Below the pieces are notes generated by a model. It was given only the letters and a program-made list of their open reading frames with translations. It ran no database searches and had not been told where the DNA came from. A DNA stretch of 64,000 nucleotides from Phanerodontia chrysosporium. Its lineage: Eukaryota > Basidiomycota > Agaricomycetes > Polyporales > Phanerochaetaceae. The DNA lies in assembly GCA_001910725.1 (NCBI GenBank), contig MJGA01000010.1, positions 1-64,000 of the forward strand. The letters are read 5' to 3'. Position numbers and translations under genes: made by a program. Of this stretch, positions 16,581 to 28,737 are shown one piece after another. The stretch's first letter is position 1. Every line of letters starts with the position of its first letter.

Positions 16581-18514
16581 ATGCAGGAGCGACCTATACA
16601 AGCCAGCCTGCGCATCCACTTTGCCGTCATCGGTGCCACTGCAGCTGGTCTGGCATGCGCGATAGCCCTCAGGAGAGCTGGGCATGAGGTCACTGTCTTT
16701 GGGGTCCAAGACCAAATAGCTAGTGTGAGTCTCAAGCCTCTTTACTTGGTCCCACGATGCTCACGTACCCCGCAATCGTAGGACTGGGGCTACGGTGGAT
16801 GCATCATCCCGCCCAGCATGTCTAAACTGCTGCTCAGATGGATGCCAGAAGAGCGCGTCCGCAAGCTTTCTGCGTATTCTCGCGCTGTGGTCATGGCAAG
16901 ATGTACGTCTGAGGAAGCCCTCCTTCTTCCCGCATTATCACCTCACAGACGTTCTGGCGACAGTCGAGTACAAGGAGCAGCTTGGTTTGCACGCCTGGCT
17001 CGAGGAGGTGTTCCGAGACGCTGGAGGCGATATTCTGTACATGCACGTAAGCAGCCGTTCCGTCCATCCCTGTCAGCCGCTCCTCACGCCGCACCGTGCA
17101 TCGCAGTATGCAGATGTGCGCCGCCTCCTGCTCGACTCCGCCACATCATACGGTGCCCAAATACGAGAAGACGTCCAAATATCCTCAGTAGACTTTGCTG
17201 CGGACGGCCGTCCAGTGGTGCGGCTAGCGTCTGGGGAAGTCTTCGAAGCTGACGTCGTCGTGGGCACCGATGGGCCCGAGAGCGTCGTGCGAAAGCATGT
17301 GGCAGAGCAGCCAATCGAGGAGCGCAACATAGGCCTGTCCATAGTCAAGTACGTCGTGCCTTCTGATCGACCTGGGAACAGTGCGGGCTCATGTTGCGTT
17401 CCCACAGCATGCCTGTCCCTGGCGCCCCCATGGAGGCCGACCCAGAACTCGCGCCATTACTCACGCAAACGGTACGTGCCTATCACCTTTCCACTTTTGC
17501 ACAGAGTCTAAACATGCGAGAAAGAAGGCGTCCATCTCCTGGCTCGGTAACGGGTGCGGCGCTGTCGGCCACGTCGCGGTGAGCAACGTTCGCTACCCTC
17601 GCACACGCCACCAGCTGGTTGATGCAATCGCAGGGCGTCCGTCCGGAGTACACCCTGCACTTCTACCTTCCCGAAGAGAAGACGAAGGCGTACTGGGGCA
17701 AAGACATGACTCCAGCCCAGATCCTCGCTGCCTCGGGCGAATGCGAGCCGCGGTACGTGATGCGCTGCCAGGAGGCTCACAGGGCACGTCAGCTGACGGA
17801 GGACGAAGGCTGAAGAAGCTCGTGGAGCTCTCACCAGGCGGCCGCTGTGTGCCCCTTACTGAGCCGCCAGAGCTCGAGACGTGGGTGCACCCCGACGGGC
17901 GGCTGATCCTCATCGGGGACGCGGCGCACCCCTTCCCGGTACGCCACCCGCTCCCACGTTCATGTACGCACGGATCCGCTGACCAGCGCGCACGCGGCAC
18001 CCCACAGCGCGGGGCGACGAACGGCCTGGCCGCGTCCGTGTGCGACGCCGCCGCGCTCGGCGAGCTCTTCCGGCACCTGCACCACGCCGACCAGGTCGCG
18101 CCGTTCCTGTACGCCATCGAGGCGATCCGCCGCGAGCCCGTGCGCATGCTGCTCGACACGGACCTCGCGAGCTACTCTGCCGTCGCGATGCCGCCCGGCG
18201 AGGCGCACGACATGCGCGACCGCATGCTCCAGGAGAAGTTCGCCGCCGGCATGGAGGCGCTCGTCCATGCCGACCCGGACGACGCCGTCGTTGCGCTCTG
18301 GGAGGTGCGTAGGCCACCGGAACGATCACGGGCGACATGCTGACAGCCCCTGCAGAAAGAGAAGGCCATGTTCGCGTACGACGCCGAGGACCACGCTGCC
18401 GAGTGGTGGAACGACTGGGGCCTTCTCAAGGAGCGCGCGACGAACCAGGTGTACGTAATCCAGGAAAAGGTGCCCATCTGCGAGGTCATCGCGCAGAGCA
18501 TCGAGGTGCTCTGA
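16581..18514 (+). CDS. FAD-dependent monooxygenase (salicylate hydroxylase-like)
   Basis: Flavin aromatic-hydroxylase-type enzyme using NAD(P)H and O2; substrate unknown. Exons I can place: 16581-16724, 16782-16902, 16949-17046, 17107-17348, 17408-17471, 17507-17578, 17634-17752, then up to 17938, 18008-18304, 18356-18514. The N-terminal Rossmann motif is VIGATAAGLACAIALRRAG (Ala where a Gly is usual), followed by the DG motif GTDGPESVVRK and the second FAD motif LIGDAAHPFP. The junction between exons 7 and 8 (17753-17800) does not keep frame with any GT-AG pair I tried, so there may be a frameshift or an unusual site. About 430 residues, normal for the family. Confidence 0.8.
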
Positions 18515-20040
18515 GCACAGGAGACACCGCCATACCCGCCGCGCCGCCCGTCGCCCGTCTGCGGCCGAAATCGACCTACAGGACTCTTATCGCTTGTACG
18601 CTCATCCCGTTATCATGTTGTCTTTTCTGGATTCCGCATTCAGACTTGTTGTATACCACCGCATCTCAGTAGCACTCGCCCTCTCTTGTATGTCGGCTCG
18701 GCTTGATGTCTCGGCCGCGGGTAGCACCCTGCATAACGCCCAGCTTATGATCATTATGATGTGTTCGTGTCCACCGTAGACATGTCCTCCCACCCTGCTG
18801 TCTTGTGTTCCTGCTCTTGTGTACCAGCCGTGACCTCTGTTGACAAAAATTGTATACCAGTACGGCCACCTGTATGGCATTGCACCTCAGGTTGCCCAGA
18901 CCAGCTCTTGATTCGACTGGGCGGTGGCATCGTCCCTTGCAACCCGATATCGATGACACCGCATATATATTGAAGGATCAGCGGTGATGGTTAGGACCCT
19001 CAGACTGCATACACCCCTTGCTACAGCAGACCGCTACCCGCTGGCCAGGGTAGAACACCCCTCCGCGAACGAAGCATGGAAGTGATTGTGTTGTCCACCT
19101 AAAGGCTATTCTGTGGTGTCTATTGCGGAGGAAAATATGAACAGCGCAATGCAGAAGTCAAGAAAATTTGTTTTTGCGAGTGACACAGCTTTAGCCCGCT
19201 CTGCTCAACGACACGGGCTGTGAGCACACACAGGAAGCCGGTCGGAAGCTGTGCACAGAAGCGAGGCTAGAATGTCTATACACTTGCCCCCGGTCTCGTA
19301 AACCAAGGCAGCGAGCGACTCACCGTGCCCAGGGATGCCCACCAATCGAGGCGAGCAACGCAGGGCGATCAGCGCGCAATTTCATCAGCAAAAAAAAGAC
19401 CGCTAGATCTAGCTAGGCCAGCGATGACCAGGCTACCAGAGCAGGTCAGCGCTTTCAGGCTGGGATTGTAGTTGCCAGCTCAGACATGCGATCGATAAGC
19501 GTGACCATGCCCATCAGTCTGACACCATAGACCAGGCTCGCCATCATGGTAAGCTAGATCAGGCATGGCCAGGGCTGGTAATGCCTGGCAAGCGGTGGCA
19601 GTTCCGGGCGCACTTTTGGGTTCGTTCGGCTGCTACTCGGGCTCATCCCATATATTTTAGACAATAAAATCGATTTATTCATCTGGATACAGTACAGTAC
19701 ACAAGTGGCTGGGTGACAAATGCAGAATAGAACAGACGGCTGGCTGTACCACATACTTGTGCCACCCACATGCTAGCCGTGCATGACGCTGATCATGCTA
19801 GACGGATGCTATACGCTAGGCACTGCCGATAGGGGTTCGTTGAAAGTGAGCAGCATATAGGATACAGTGACGAACCTGTCAAAGGAAAAGACTGCTGCGC
19901 CTGCAAGTGGACATCAGTACAAAAGGGTCAGAAAGCAGAGAGCTGATCACGTACATGCGCACAACCCTACATCCCAGGGTATCCTGTGTAGCACAGCAGG
20001 TCAGATGAGTAACAGGTAAATGTCGACCACCGTCTGCCAA
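18515..20040. other. Intergenic, no gene recognised
   Basis: No coherent coding sequence on either strand. An inverted-repeat arm shared with 22.03 kb lies at 19383-19410. The segment 19400-19640 has several CCAGGC/GCCTGG motifs also present near 21900-22020. Confidence 0.4.
19383..19410 (+). repeat. Inverted-repeat arm, left
   Basis: CATCAGCAAAAAAA followed by AGATCT; the same two blocks occur in reverse orientation at 22031-22058. Similarity beyond these blocks is weak. Confidence 0.35.
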
Positions 20041-20044
20041 ATAT

Positions 20045-20830
20045 TCTTACCTTTGCTCGCTGTCGGAAGTCTGCGCATGGTCCGGGATCAGCAGCCGCAT
20101 AAAGACGTTCTCGGACACTGTGTGCAGCACGGTCTGCGTGCGTGACAGCATGCCGTGAGCGTGGGAGAGGTGGGAAAGATGGGGAGGGCATGACGGGAAG
20201 TGGGGCGCACCTTGAGTCAGGTCATCGTGTGCCCGGCAGGCACGACGTCCTCGTTCTGCCATGGGATGCGACGCCCGAAGCATGTGACGCCGACGACGAA
20301 CAGGGCGATCTTCGCGGCCAAGGCGTGTGCCCAATGTCCGGGGAGAGAGATGGACGCAAGTGAGCGCACGATCGGGAAACAGGTGCAGGCGCGCGCACCA
20401 GGAGGGTGATGTCGACGGCGTAGTCGACGTGGATCTCGGCGCGCTTGCCCCAGACGTGAGTGAAGAGGTCTTGAAGAATGAGGCGCGTCTCGTCCCACAC
20501 GAGCTTGTTGTTCCGCTGCGCACGACCGCTCAGAAATGCAGGGTCGACAGGGGACGGCACGAGGGCATACCTCAGAGAAAGCGGGCGCGGCGATCTTGCG
20601 GGAGCGCTTCCAGTGCTCGCCCTCGCTAGCGACGATGTTGCCGCCGAAGAAGGTGAGGATCTTGTACTGTTCTATCGATTTCGGAAAGCGCGAACCATGT
20701 GTCGTATTTCCTGTAATGAAGATCAGTAGGAGTATGCAGCGGGGAGGGGGAATTGAACCATGATGACGTCTGCGTCTGCGACATAGAAATTGGCGTTGCT
20801 CCCGATGAACGAGGCAACCTGATGGGGCCT
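20045..20830 (-). pseudogene. Cytochrome P450, N-terminal fragment
   Basis: Exons encoding the first third of a fungal cytochrome P450. Visible in order: FIGSNANFYVADAD (20.76-20.82 kb); RFPKSIEQYKILTFFGGNIV with the C-helix EHWKRSRKIAAPAFSE; NNKLVWDETRLILQDLF; then FGRRIPWQ...PAGHTMTF and SENVFMRLLIP. The segments follow the order and spacing of basidiomycete CYP5150-like proteins with splice-like junctions between them. Nothing matching the I-helix, ExxR or the heme-binding Cys loop is found in the following 1.5 kb, so the gene is truncated and cannot make an active enzyme. Sequence upstream to about 21170 may hold more of the N-terminus. Confidence 0.7.
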
Positions 20831-21199
20831 TTTGGTCAGCGGACGCAGCGGTCTGGCAGGAGATAACGCGCTCGGCGAGCCACACTGCGGGGCATCGGGT
20901 ATCCGTTGTTCTCGCAGTTGTGTGCAATGGTTGCAAGCGTGTGCAGGGCGGGTGCATATATGCGTGGAATTGATGTTGTAATTTCATAATTTCATACACG
21001 CGTACCGTAACTCTGCAGAACAAAGTCGAGAGCACCCTGTTAGCAGGGCAAACAGCAATAGGAATCTGATGGCGTACCTTAGAGTTGCCCCATAAATGCG
21101 CTGTCACCTGCACCAGCCCGCGCAACAAAGAACAAGGCATTCCTCGTTGCGCATGATGTTTATCCTGAAGCTCGGCTTCGGAGTTTCGCACGCGATGGG

Positions 21200-22940
21200 G
21201 AGGCGGCTTGACAAGGCAGGGGCAATGTAGGGGTGGGGAACATGGTGGTATGAGGGAGAGAGCAGGGCAGAGGGGACAGAGGATTTATATGCGTTGGAGA
21301 TGGTCTTTACTTCTCGGGCACTTCGACGTCATGTCTCCTTCCGTCTTGGGCATGACGCGTCAGTGTCACAGGTTTTGAAGTCCTGGTAAGTAAAAACGTC
21401 ACAGGTAAGTCACCATGTGACCGGGTAAGCCGTCAGGTTGTAAGGGTTGGCTTTTCTGCTATGCACTAGCATCTCGAGCAAGTAACATGGGCAGAACAGC
21501 CGCAAACCTTTGCTTGGGCGAGATCGTTGACCACCCGATACACTTAAGTAAGGTGTGTTTGTCACATTGTAGAGGTATGCAGATACATGCTATGTAGATG
21601 TCAGTGAGGCCGACGAGGGGCCTGCTGTGTCAGGCTTCGCATGTGGCACATGCCACTGATATATGCGATTGCGGAGGCTGCGCTGCGCATGCCACAGAAC
21701 CATGAAACGTTTTAAGCTGCCTTTGCAACCCCGTTTCACAATGTAAGTAGTGCCCGAACGATTGAGCGTGCCCCGGACACGGTGCCAAAGTGAGGAGCTG
21801 GCCCATGTGCGCTTAGGAAGTAAGACGACGGTGAACTGTCGATTACTGCTCATAAAAACTCATACAGATATTAAATCCCATCCATGACCTTACCAGGACG
21901 TTTCATGCCATGCAGCATCAGGATGACAAGCCATGGCCAGGCAATACCAGGCGATACCAGACTGGCGCGCCTTTGCCATTGCAGGTCAGCGCTAGTCTGA
22001 CTGGCGCCGCCTTGCCAGCCCTACCGTACCAGATCTGCGACCCATTTTTTTGCTGATGCTTACGCCGTCTGGGTCCCCCCGTACGCGGGGCACGGCCTCA
22101 CATCAGAAGGGAATATGGCGCCACCGGCAGGGCGGAGGTAAGCAGCCTTCGCAAGCAGTTAGCCGGATTCGGGCGGCTTGGCGGGCAGCCCTGTGGGAGA
22201 GTGCGAAAATCTGTGTGTGCTGAGCCAAAGTTAGGTTGGGCTCCCTCGGCGCGGCAACCCGCCGTGTGGTTTAGACTATAAGAGGTGAATTGCGCCTGCT
22301 CAGGGTTAGCCTTTGCAGCAAAGAAGATCGCTGCGCTGTCTGCCGCACGGCCAGCGCCGGGGTTGGAGGCGTGCTTCGCGAAGCCGGCTGCGTAGGCGAA
22401 GCTTTGCGATATTTGTTTGGAGCGCAAACGCAAGGCGCCGCGGACGGATCCCGCCGATGGAGGCAGCAGAAGCTGGGACCCAGACTTCAGATGTTGAAAC
22501 CCACGTTTTGCACGCAGGGTGCAAAACTTTGGAGTAAGGTTTTGGAACGTGAGGTCGGAGTCAGAGTTCACAACTCGGCCAGCAATCTGTCCTACTGCTC
22601 TATTTGTACCATCGCCCGGGCCTTGACTTGACGGCGGGTACTAAGGAGCAACTTTCTCGTTCGGTGCCGCTCACGTCTGACAGAGATTCCCGCGGACGCA
22701 GCGGCCGTAACATGCGCCGCGTATGGATGATACTGGTCTCTGCTCGCGGATTTTGACGTCAACATTCGTGCAATCAAACATGGCTCAAGCCATTGGTCGA
22801 TGAAAATACTCACCGTGTACTTATCAAACCTGCCAATTATGCTCTAGACATGGTGATGCCAAAAGTGACAGTGCTTTGAGGAAGACTGCGGATGTTGTAC
22901 GGACTCGTGTTTCATCGTTGCAATGACGAGATCCTAGGAT
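21200..22940. other. Intergenic, GC-rich block without recognised gene
   Basis: Several open frames but none resembling a known protein. A perfect 9-bp inverted repeat GTTTTGCAC/GTGCAAAAC with a 5-nt loop is at 22505-22527. The block 22090-22530 is distinctly GC-rich compared with its flanks. Confidence 0.4.
22031..22058 (-). repeat. Inverted-repeat arm, right
   Basis: AGATCT and TTTTTTTGCTGATG, the reverse complement of blocks at 19383-19410. The pair brackets the P450 fragment. Confidence 0.35.
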
Positions 22941-23189
22941 GTGTCTGGCACTTGTGAAAATTATTCTCAGCCTCTCAGGAGTAGGCTGCGCATCACGTCG
23001 TTCGCAGTGTCCAGAGTCAAACTGGGGGACGTTTGTCTTGTTGCAGACGGCTTTGGCTGCAGGTGTCCTGGTGAGACAGGGCAGCAGTCCAGACCCGGCG
23101 AGAAACCCTGCATGGCCGGATATCAGAATATTTCGATTGGCGACGGCGTTGTGGCGCCTAACGAGCGCCGGCTCTGGCGGGAGACTGGG

Positions 23190-24215
23190 TCACGTGGCAG
23201 CGCTGGGAAAGCGAGGCAGCGATAGACGCTGCGGCGAGGGTTGGACAGCATCCGCCATGTCCCAGCCTGACTCTCGCCTGCCGTCCAACCACCGCCTCTG
23301 CATCCTCTCTCCGTGCGGAGGCATGAGCCGCTTAAAGTTTTCTGTCATTGCCGCCATGTCGTCTGATGATACGACCACATGGACACCAGGCCCGGACAAG
23401 CGGTCGTAAGCATGGGCGCGTTCTCTGGAACGAACTCTCGCTGATACTCTCCAACCGCACAGGTAACGCCTTGTCAAATGACTCGGGCAGCGAAGATTCG
23501 AGCCAAGCCACGTCGTCTCCTCCTGGGTACTGCACGTCAGGCACTCTGTCCTCTCTGGGTACCGTACAGCCCCCGACGTCCTCTTTCAGAAGCGCTGACG
23601 TAGCAGCAGGACTCGGTCCACTCACAATGTCTATCTGCTTAAACGTCGGATGTGGCGGCACCCGGCGGAGGTGTCACGCAATCTTCTCCTCATAGCAATA
23701 TCCATCAGACGGCTGATCTTCGTCAAGCAGAATCCCGTCGTCCGATGGGCCGATCACAGTCGCAGAGCCAAAAGGCATTCTGCGTATCGCACCCTCGTCA
23801 GGTGAGCAGGGTCATTCGACTGGTCACCTCGCGCAAAGCTTGATATCGACGTTGCAAAGCGAAGAACAGCGTGATATCCCTCAGAATAGAGATATACGCT
23901 TTCGACCATTCCCGTCCGACTTTCACCAGACGACCCTCGAATTGGCAATGTCTTGTTGCGGATCTCGGGTTCCGGACCTCCGTACGAGCTTCTTCTCGCG
24001 CGTCAACCATGGGGAGGGAGGGCCCAGGTTTCTCAGAACGCTCTTCGCCAAGATCCGTTGCATTCCACTCGACGACGTCTACCGTGAGCCTCGTCCTCTC
24101 TTTGTGTTGACTGTTCTCCGACCGTTCTGACACAGAACCTCTGCCGACCAGCTTCCACATGCCACAGCCGTACAGCTCCCCCTGGCCAGTGGATTCTCCG
24201 GGGTTCTGCAGCACT
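23190..24215 (-). CDS. Possible uncharacterised gene
   Basis: Several minus-strand frames read like fungal coding sequence: 24214-23800 (segments VEWNATDLGEE and FEGRLVKVGREWSKAYIS), 23661-23450 (FKQIDIVSGPSPAATSALL, YPGGDDVAWLESSLPESFD) and 23410-23190 (VHVVVSSDDMAAMTENFKRL). They do not lie in one frame and I could not place all introns, so this may be a multi-exon gene or a decayed one. No domain recognised. Confidence 0.3.
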
Positions 24216-25233
24216 CTATAAACGACCGAATCCGCGAATCAGACGATCCCCCATGGGGCGTGGATGGCACAGAATTCCCCTGCCTTGGGCCGCCGCGTTA
24301 GCCGGTGATCCAGAGGGCGGCTGGCTCTCACGTTCTGAGCTGCCTGCTATTGGAACATACGATTCAAACGATCGTCTGCAGATGCGGATCGCTGGCACAT
24401 GATACGACAGCGACAATTGTCTTGTTTACCGCCTCCCGCCGTGGGACCCGGCGCAAGAACGCCTCGGACTTGGCCTTTTTTCAGCCTGTGCTCAAGCTCT
24501 CGCCCGTATGGCACAGAAGCAAGCGACGTCACCATACCCCTTCCCTGCCCTTTAGGCTTATTTTCTGGAAGCTTGCATGCAGCCATCCATCGCTGCAAAG
24601 AAGGGCGCAATTAGAGCACCATGTGGTGGACGTGGGCATACGTGCGGACGCTGCGCGACGGCAAGCGGCAGCTGGGCGCACGACAGTCCAAACGGGGTAT
24701 GTACTCGGATCTGTCGCAGGCCCAGCAAAAGTCCATTCTGCCCAGAGTGGGCACTGTGGGCACAGTGCCACACAGCGAACAAGCACGTGAGTCGAGCTGT
24801 CACGCCTCCTTCAGCTGCAATGCTAATCACCCATTTTCAGACCGGAGCGCACCGCCAGACAGCATGCAGAAGCGTACCAGTCCGCACGAGCCGAACCGGT
24901 GTCCGGCTGCATTTGACGCGTGGGCCTCCTCGGGCTGCTCTGCGGCCACGGGTCACGGGGGCGCTGTGCACGGTGCGAGGCAAACGTGCAAAGTTTTCGA
25001 GGCACTCCAGCCAGATCAGGCATCCAGCTGTGGCTCGCCGACGGGTGCGACAGGTTGCGGCTGGGTCCCATGCTCCACCTGCCACCTGCGACGACGCGAA
25101 GATTTCGCGCCGCCGCTCGCGTATATAACCTGCGCTCAGTGCTGCTGGGTCCCCAGGGCATCCGGCTTCGCTCCCACCTCAGCACGCAGCTCCTCTGCCA
25201 GACAGTCGAGTGCTCGTTCGCGGCGCCCCCATC
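24216..25233. other. Intergenic and GH55 promoter
   Basis: No recognised gene. A TATA box (TATATAA, 25122-25128) lies about 110 nt before the ATG of the GH55 gene. Confidence 0.5.
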
Positions 25234-28200
25234 ATGTTCTACCGCACCCTGTGCAACGCGTTTGTCGTTGTGGGCGCCCTCCTGGGCCTGCTCGCTTCGA
25301 CCGCCTCTGGTCTTGGCTCTACCTGCTCGTCGCCCCTCACGCACGGCAGTGCTGCCCCGGGCGATCCCTTCTGGCTTCAAAACATTCAGCACCAAGGTGC
25401 GCATCGTCCGCTTGCTGCTGTGTTTCGCGCCAAGCACTGACGCGCCCCCCAGGTATCGCTGCTTTTAACGGCAACCCTGGTGGCTACCCTGTGTTCCGTA
25501 ACGTCAAAGTACGCTAGCCTGCTTTCGCATGCTTTGAGATTGTACTGAGACTCCTGTCTGTCAGAACTATGGCGCCAAGGGTGATGGAAACACGGATGAT
25601 ACAGCAGCTATCCAGTTCGTACCGAAACCGCCTTAGTTAGCGTTCCGTCATGCTCACCTGTCCTCCAGAGCCGCTATCAATGCAGGCGGTCGCTGCGGAC
25701 AAGGATGTGATTCTACGACGTTAGTCCGTTCCGCTGTGCGCGTCTCGCATGGAGTCTAACTTTGTAATTAGTACTCAACCGGCTCTCGTCTACTTCCCTC
25801 CCGGGTAAGTCCACATAGCCGATCGCAACAGCGTGCCGCTCATGGAGCCCTTTGACAGCACCTACAAAGTCTCTTCGCCCTTGGTGGTGCTCTATCAGAC
25901 CCAGCTCATCGGTGACGCCAAGAACCTCCCGACTCTTCTCGCGGCCCCCAACTTCTCTGGCATCGCTCTCATCGGTGCGTCCGTCCCGGTGCCCAAGCGG
26001 CACGTATCAAGGCTAACTGTATCACAGACGCCGACCCTTATCTGGCTGGTGGCGCACAGTACTATGTCAACCAAAACAACTTGTGAGCATCCCGGGACCC
26101 CCGCCGCCTTGTCCGCGCTCACACGCTTCTAGCTTCCGCTCCGTCCGCAACTTTGTGATCGACCTGCGGCAGGTGTCCGGCTCTGCGACCGGTATCCACT
26201 GGCAGGTCTCGCAGGCGACATCGCTGATCAACATCGTCTTCCAAATGTCGACTGCCGCGGGCAACCAGCACCAGGGTATCTTCATGGAGAACGGATCGGG
26301 CGGCTTCCTTGGCGGTACGTCCACGCCGCCTGTGGCTGACGTGGCGTCAGTGCTAACGTGGCGGTGACTCCCACAGACCTCGTGTTCAACGGCGGCAACA
26401 TCGGCGCCACGTTCGGCAACCAGCAGTTCACGGTCCGGAACCTGACGTTCAACAACGCCAACACTGGTGCGCCGCCCGCCCCCTAGCGCGCCACTGCTCC
26501 GCTTTGCTGACGCCGCTCTCCACAGCCATCAACGCGATCTGGAACTGGGGCTGGACCTTCCAGCGCATCACGATCAACAACTGCCAAGTCGGCTTCGACC
26601 TCACCCAGGGCGGCACGTCCAACACCGGTGCGCAGGGCGTCGGCGCTGAGGCGATCATCGATGCTGTTGTTACCAACACTCAGACCTTCGTCCGCTGGAG
26701 CGGTGCCAGCAGCGGCCACCTCCAGGGCTCGCTCGTCCTCAACAACATCCAGCTCACGAATGTTCCCGTCGCTGTTGGTGTCAAAGGCGGTCCTACTGTC
26801 GTGAGTATCTGCGAATTCCAAGCGGAGCCTCCAGCTGATTGGTTCTCCTCAGCTTGCTGGTGGCACCACGACCATCAACTCCTGGGCTCAGGGTAACGTC
26901 TACCACGGCACGAATGGCAACCCGACCTTCACTCAGGGCAACATTGCGAACATCAACCGTCCCGGTGTCTTGCTCGACAGCACGGGCCGCATCGTCAGCA
27001 AGTCGCACCCGCAGTACACTGGCTACGCTCCGAGCGACTTCGTCAGCGTGCGCTCACAGGGCGCGAAGGGCGACGGCCACACCGATGACACCCAGGCGAT
27101 CAAGAACGTCTTCGCAAAGTACGCGGGCTGCAAGATCATCTTCTTCGACGCGGGCACGTACATCGTCACGGACACGATCCAGATCCCCGCCGGCACGCAA
27201 ATCGTCGGCGAGGTCTGGTCGGTCATCATGGGCACCGGCTCCAAGTTCACGGACTATAACAACCCGCAGCCCGTCATCCAGGTCGGCGCCCCAGGCTCGA
27301 GCGGCGTCGTCGAGATCACGGACATGATCTTCACCACCCGTGGTCCTGCCGCCGGTGCGATCATCGTCGAGTGGAACGTCCACGACCCGTCGGGCCAGCA
27401 GGCCGCCGCCGGTGCCTGGGACACACATCTCATGTGAGTTTATGCGTACGCACGATCTTGCAACACGCGCTGACGTGATGTGCAGCATCGGCGGTACCGC
27501 CCAGTCCGGCCTCCAGGTTGGCCAGTGCCCAACGTCCGGTGCGGGTGGCAACAACTGCTTCGCGGACTTCCTCGGCCTCCACCTGACCTCTGGCTCGAGT
27601 GCCTACCTCGAGGTTGGTCTTTCCCAGACACGCTGCTCGCAAGGAGGCTAACGAGCTTTGCAGGGCATGTGGGTCTGGCTCGCGGATCACGATCTCGACT
27701 CCGGCGGAAGCCAGCAAATCTCTCTTTGGAGCAACGGCGGTATCATGTCCGAGTCCCAGGGTCCTGTCTGGCTGATCGGCACTGGTGCGTCCTGTTCCCC
27801 CACCTGGGCCTCGCGATTCCCCTCGATGGCTGACGTGATCGGTAGCTTCGGAGCACCACATCAACTATCAGTACTTCCTCAAGAACGCCGCGAACCACTA
27901 CATCGGCCTTGCCCAGACCGAGACGGTGAGTCCTCCCCGGCCGGGCGTCTCTCCCCTACACAGCGGTGCTGACGCGGTGCGCTCCCCCAGCCGTACTTCC
28001 AGCCCAACCCGAACCCGCCCGCGCCGTTCATTACCAACAGCAACTTCGACCCGTCGCAGCTCGGCCAAGGCGACGCCTGGGCAATGACCGTCCAGAACTC
28101 GCACGGCATCCTCGTCTTCGGCGCGGGCTTCTACTCGTTCTTCAGCGCCTACAACACCGGCTGCCAGAGCCCGCAGAACTGCCAGAACCAGATCGTGAAC

Positions 28201-28347
28201 GTCGACTCGAGCTCGGACATCGCCTTCTACTCGCTCACGACCGTCGACACCACCTGGCAGTTCAGCGTCAACGCACAGGGCGTCATCAACCGCTCGAACA
28301 ACCCCAACGGCTTCGCGGACACCATCACCGCCTGGACGCGCAACTAA
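25234..28347 (+). CDS. Secreted GH55 exo-beta-1,3-glucanase
   Basis: Predicted extracellular glycoside hydrolase family 55 enzyme releasing glucose or gentiobiose from beta-1,3-glucan, used on fungal cell wall or storage glucan. Fifteen exons: 25234-25396, 25453-25508, 25565-25614, 25669-25719, 25772-25804, 25859-25974, 26028-26082, 26133-26314, 26377-26466, 26526-26800, 26853-27433, 27486-27612, 27664-27784, 27846-27925, 27991-28347. They sum to 2337 nt, 778 residues, the usual family size. A signal peptide covers about residues 1-26. Two beta-helix halves each start with the duplicated pattern NYGAKGDGNTDDT and RSQGAKGDGHTDDT. Conserved GNQQFTVRNLTF, WNWGWTFQ and C-terminal Cys-rich NTGCQSPQNCQN are present. 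All splice sites are GT-AG and the frame is uninterrupted. Confidence 0.93.
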
Positions 28348-28737
28348 CTTGCCCGCACGCCAACTGCGCTCATGACTCACGACTTGTGATTATGCCCTTT
28401 CACGATATCGATACGGGGTGGAATGGCTCTTATGGGTTATAACGCATCTCTGTAAAAAGAACCGGCTTGTGACTCTACGCCTGGATGTAACTGTATTCTA
28501 CGTTGTGGTGTTTGTATGACATACTATCCATTATTTCAGATGTAGGGTATCAGTTAGAGTGAGTGACAAGAGGATGAGCTCATCTTCACCTCGGTGCGCT
28601 AGGACATTCTGTTTCTCAGCTGGCAAGATAAGCGCTGGACCTAGAAGGGATTGCGGGGCTGATATCTGTAATCACGACGACGCAATAGCATGATTGTTCA
28701 GTGAGGAGGTAAGGATACATCGCCATTGAGATGTCTA
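28348..28737. other. Intergenic between convergent GH55 and AKR copy 3
   Basis: 390 bases of 3' flank from two convergent genes; no other feature seen. Confidence 0.5.

Noticed and set aside
22505..22527. Perfect 9-bp hairpin as a terminator or regulatory RNA
   Set aside because: No adjacent gene or U-tract to give it a role; recorded only as a repeat-like feature.
22098..22571. 157-codon minus-strand frame in a GC-rich block
   Set aside because: No family resemblance, no splice context, composition explained by the GC-rich block.
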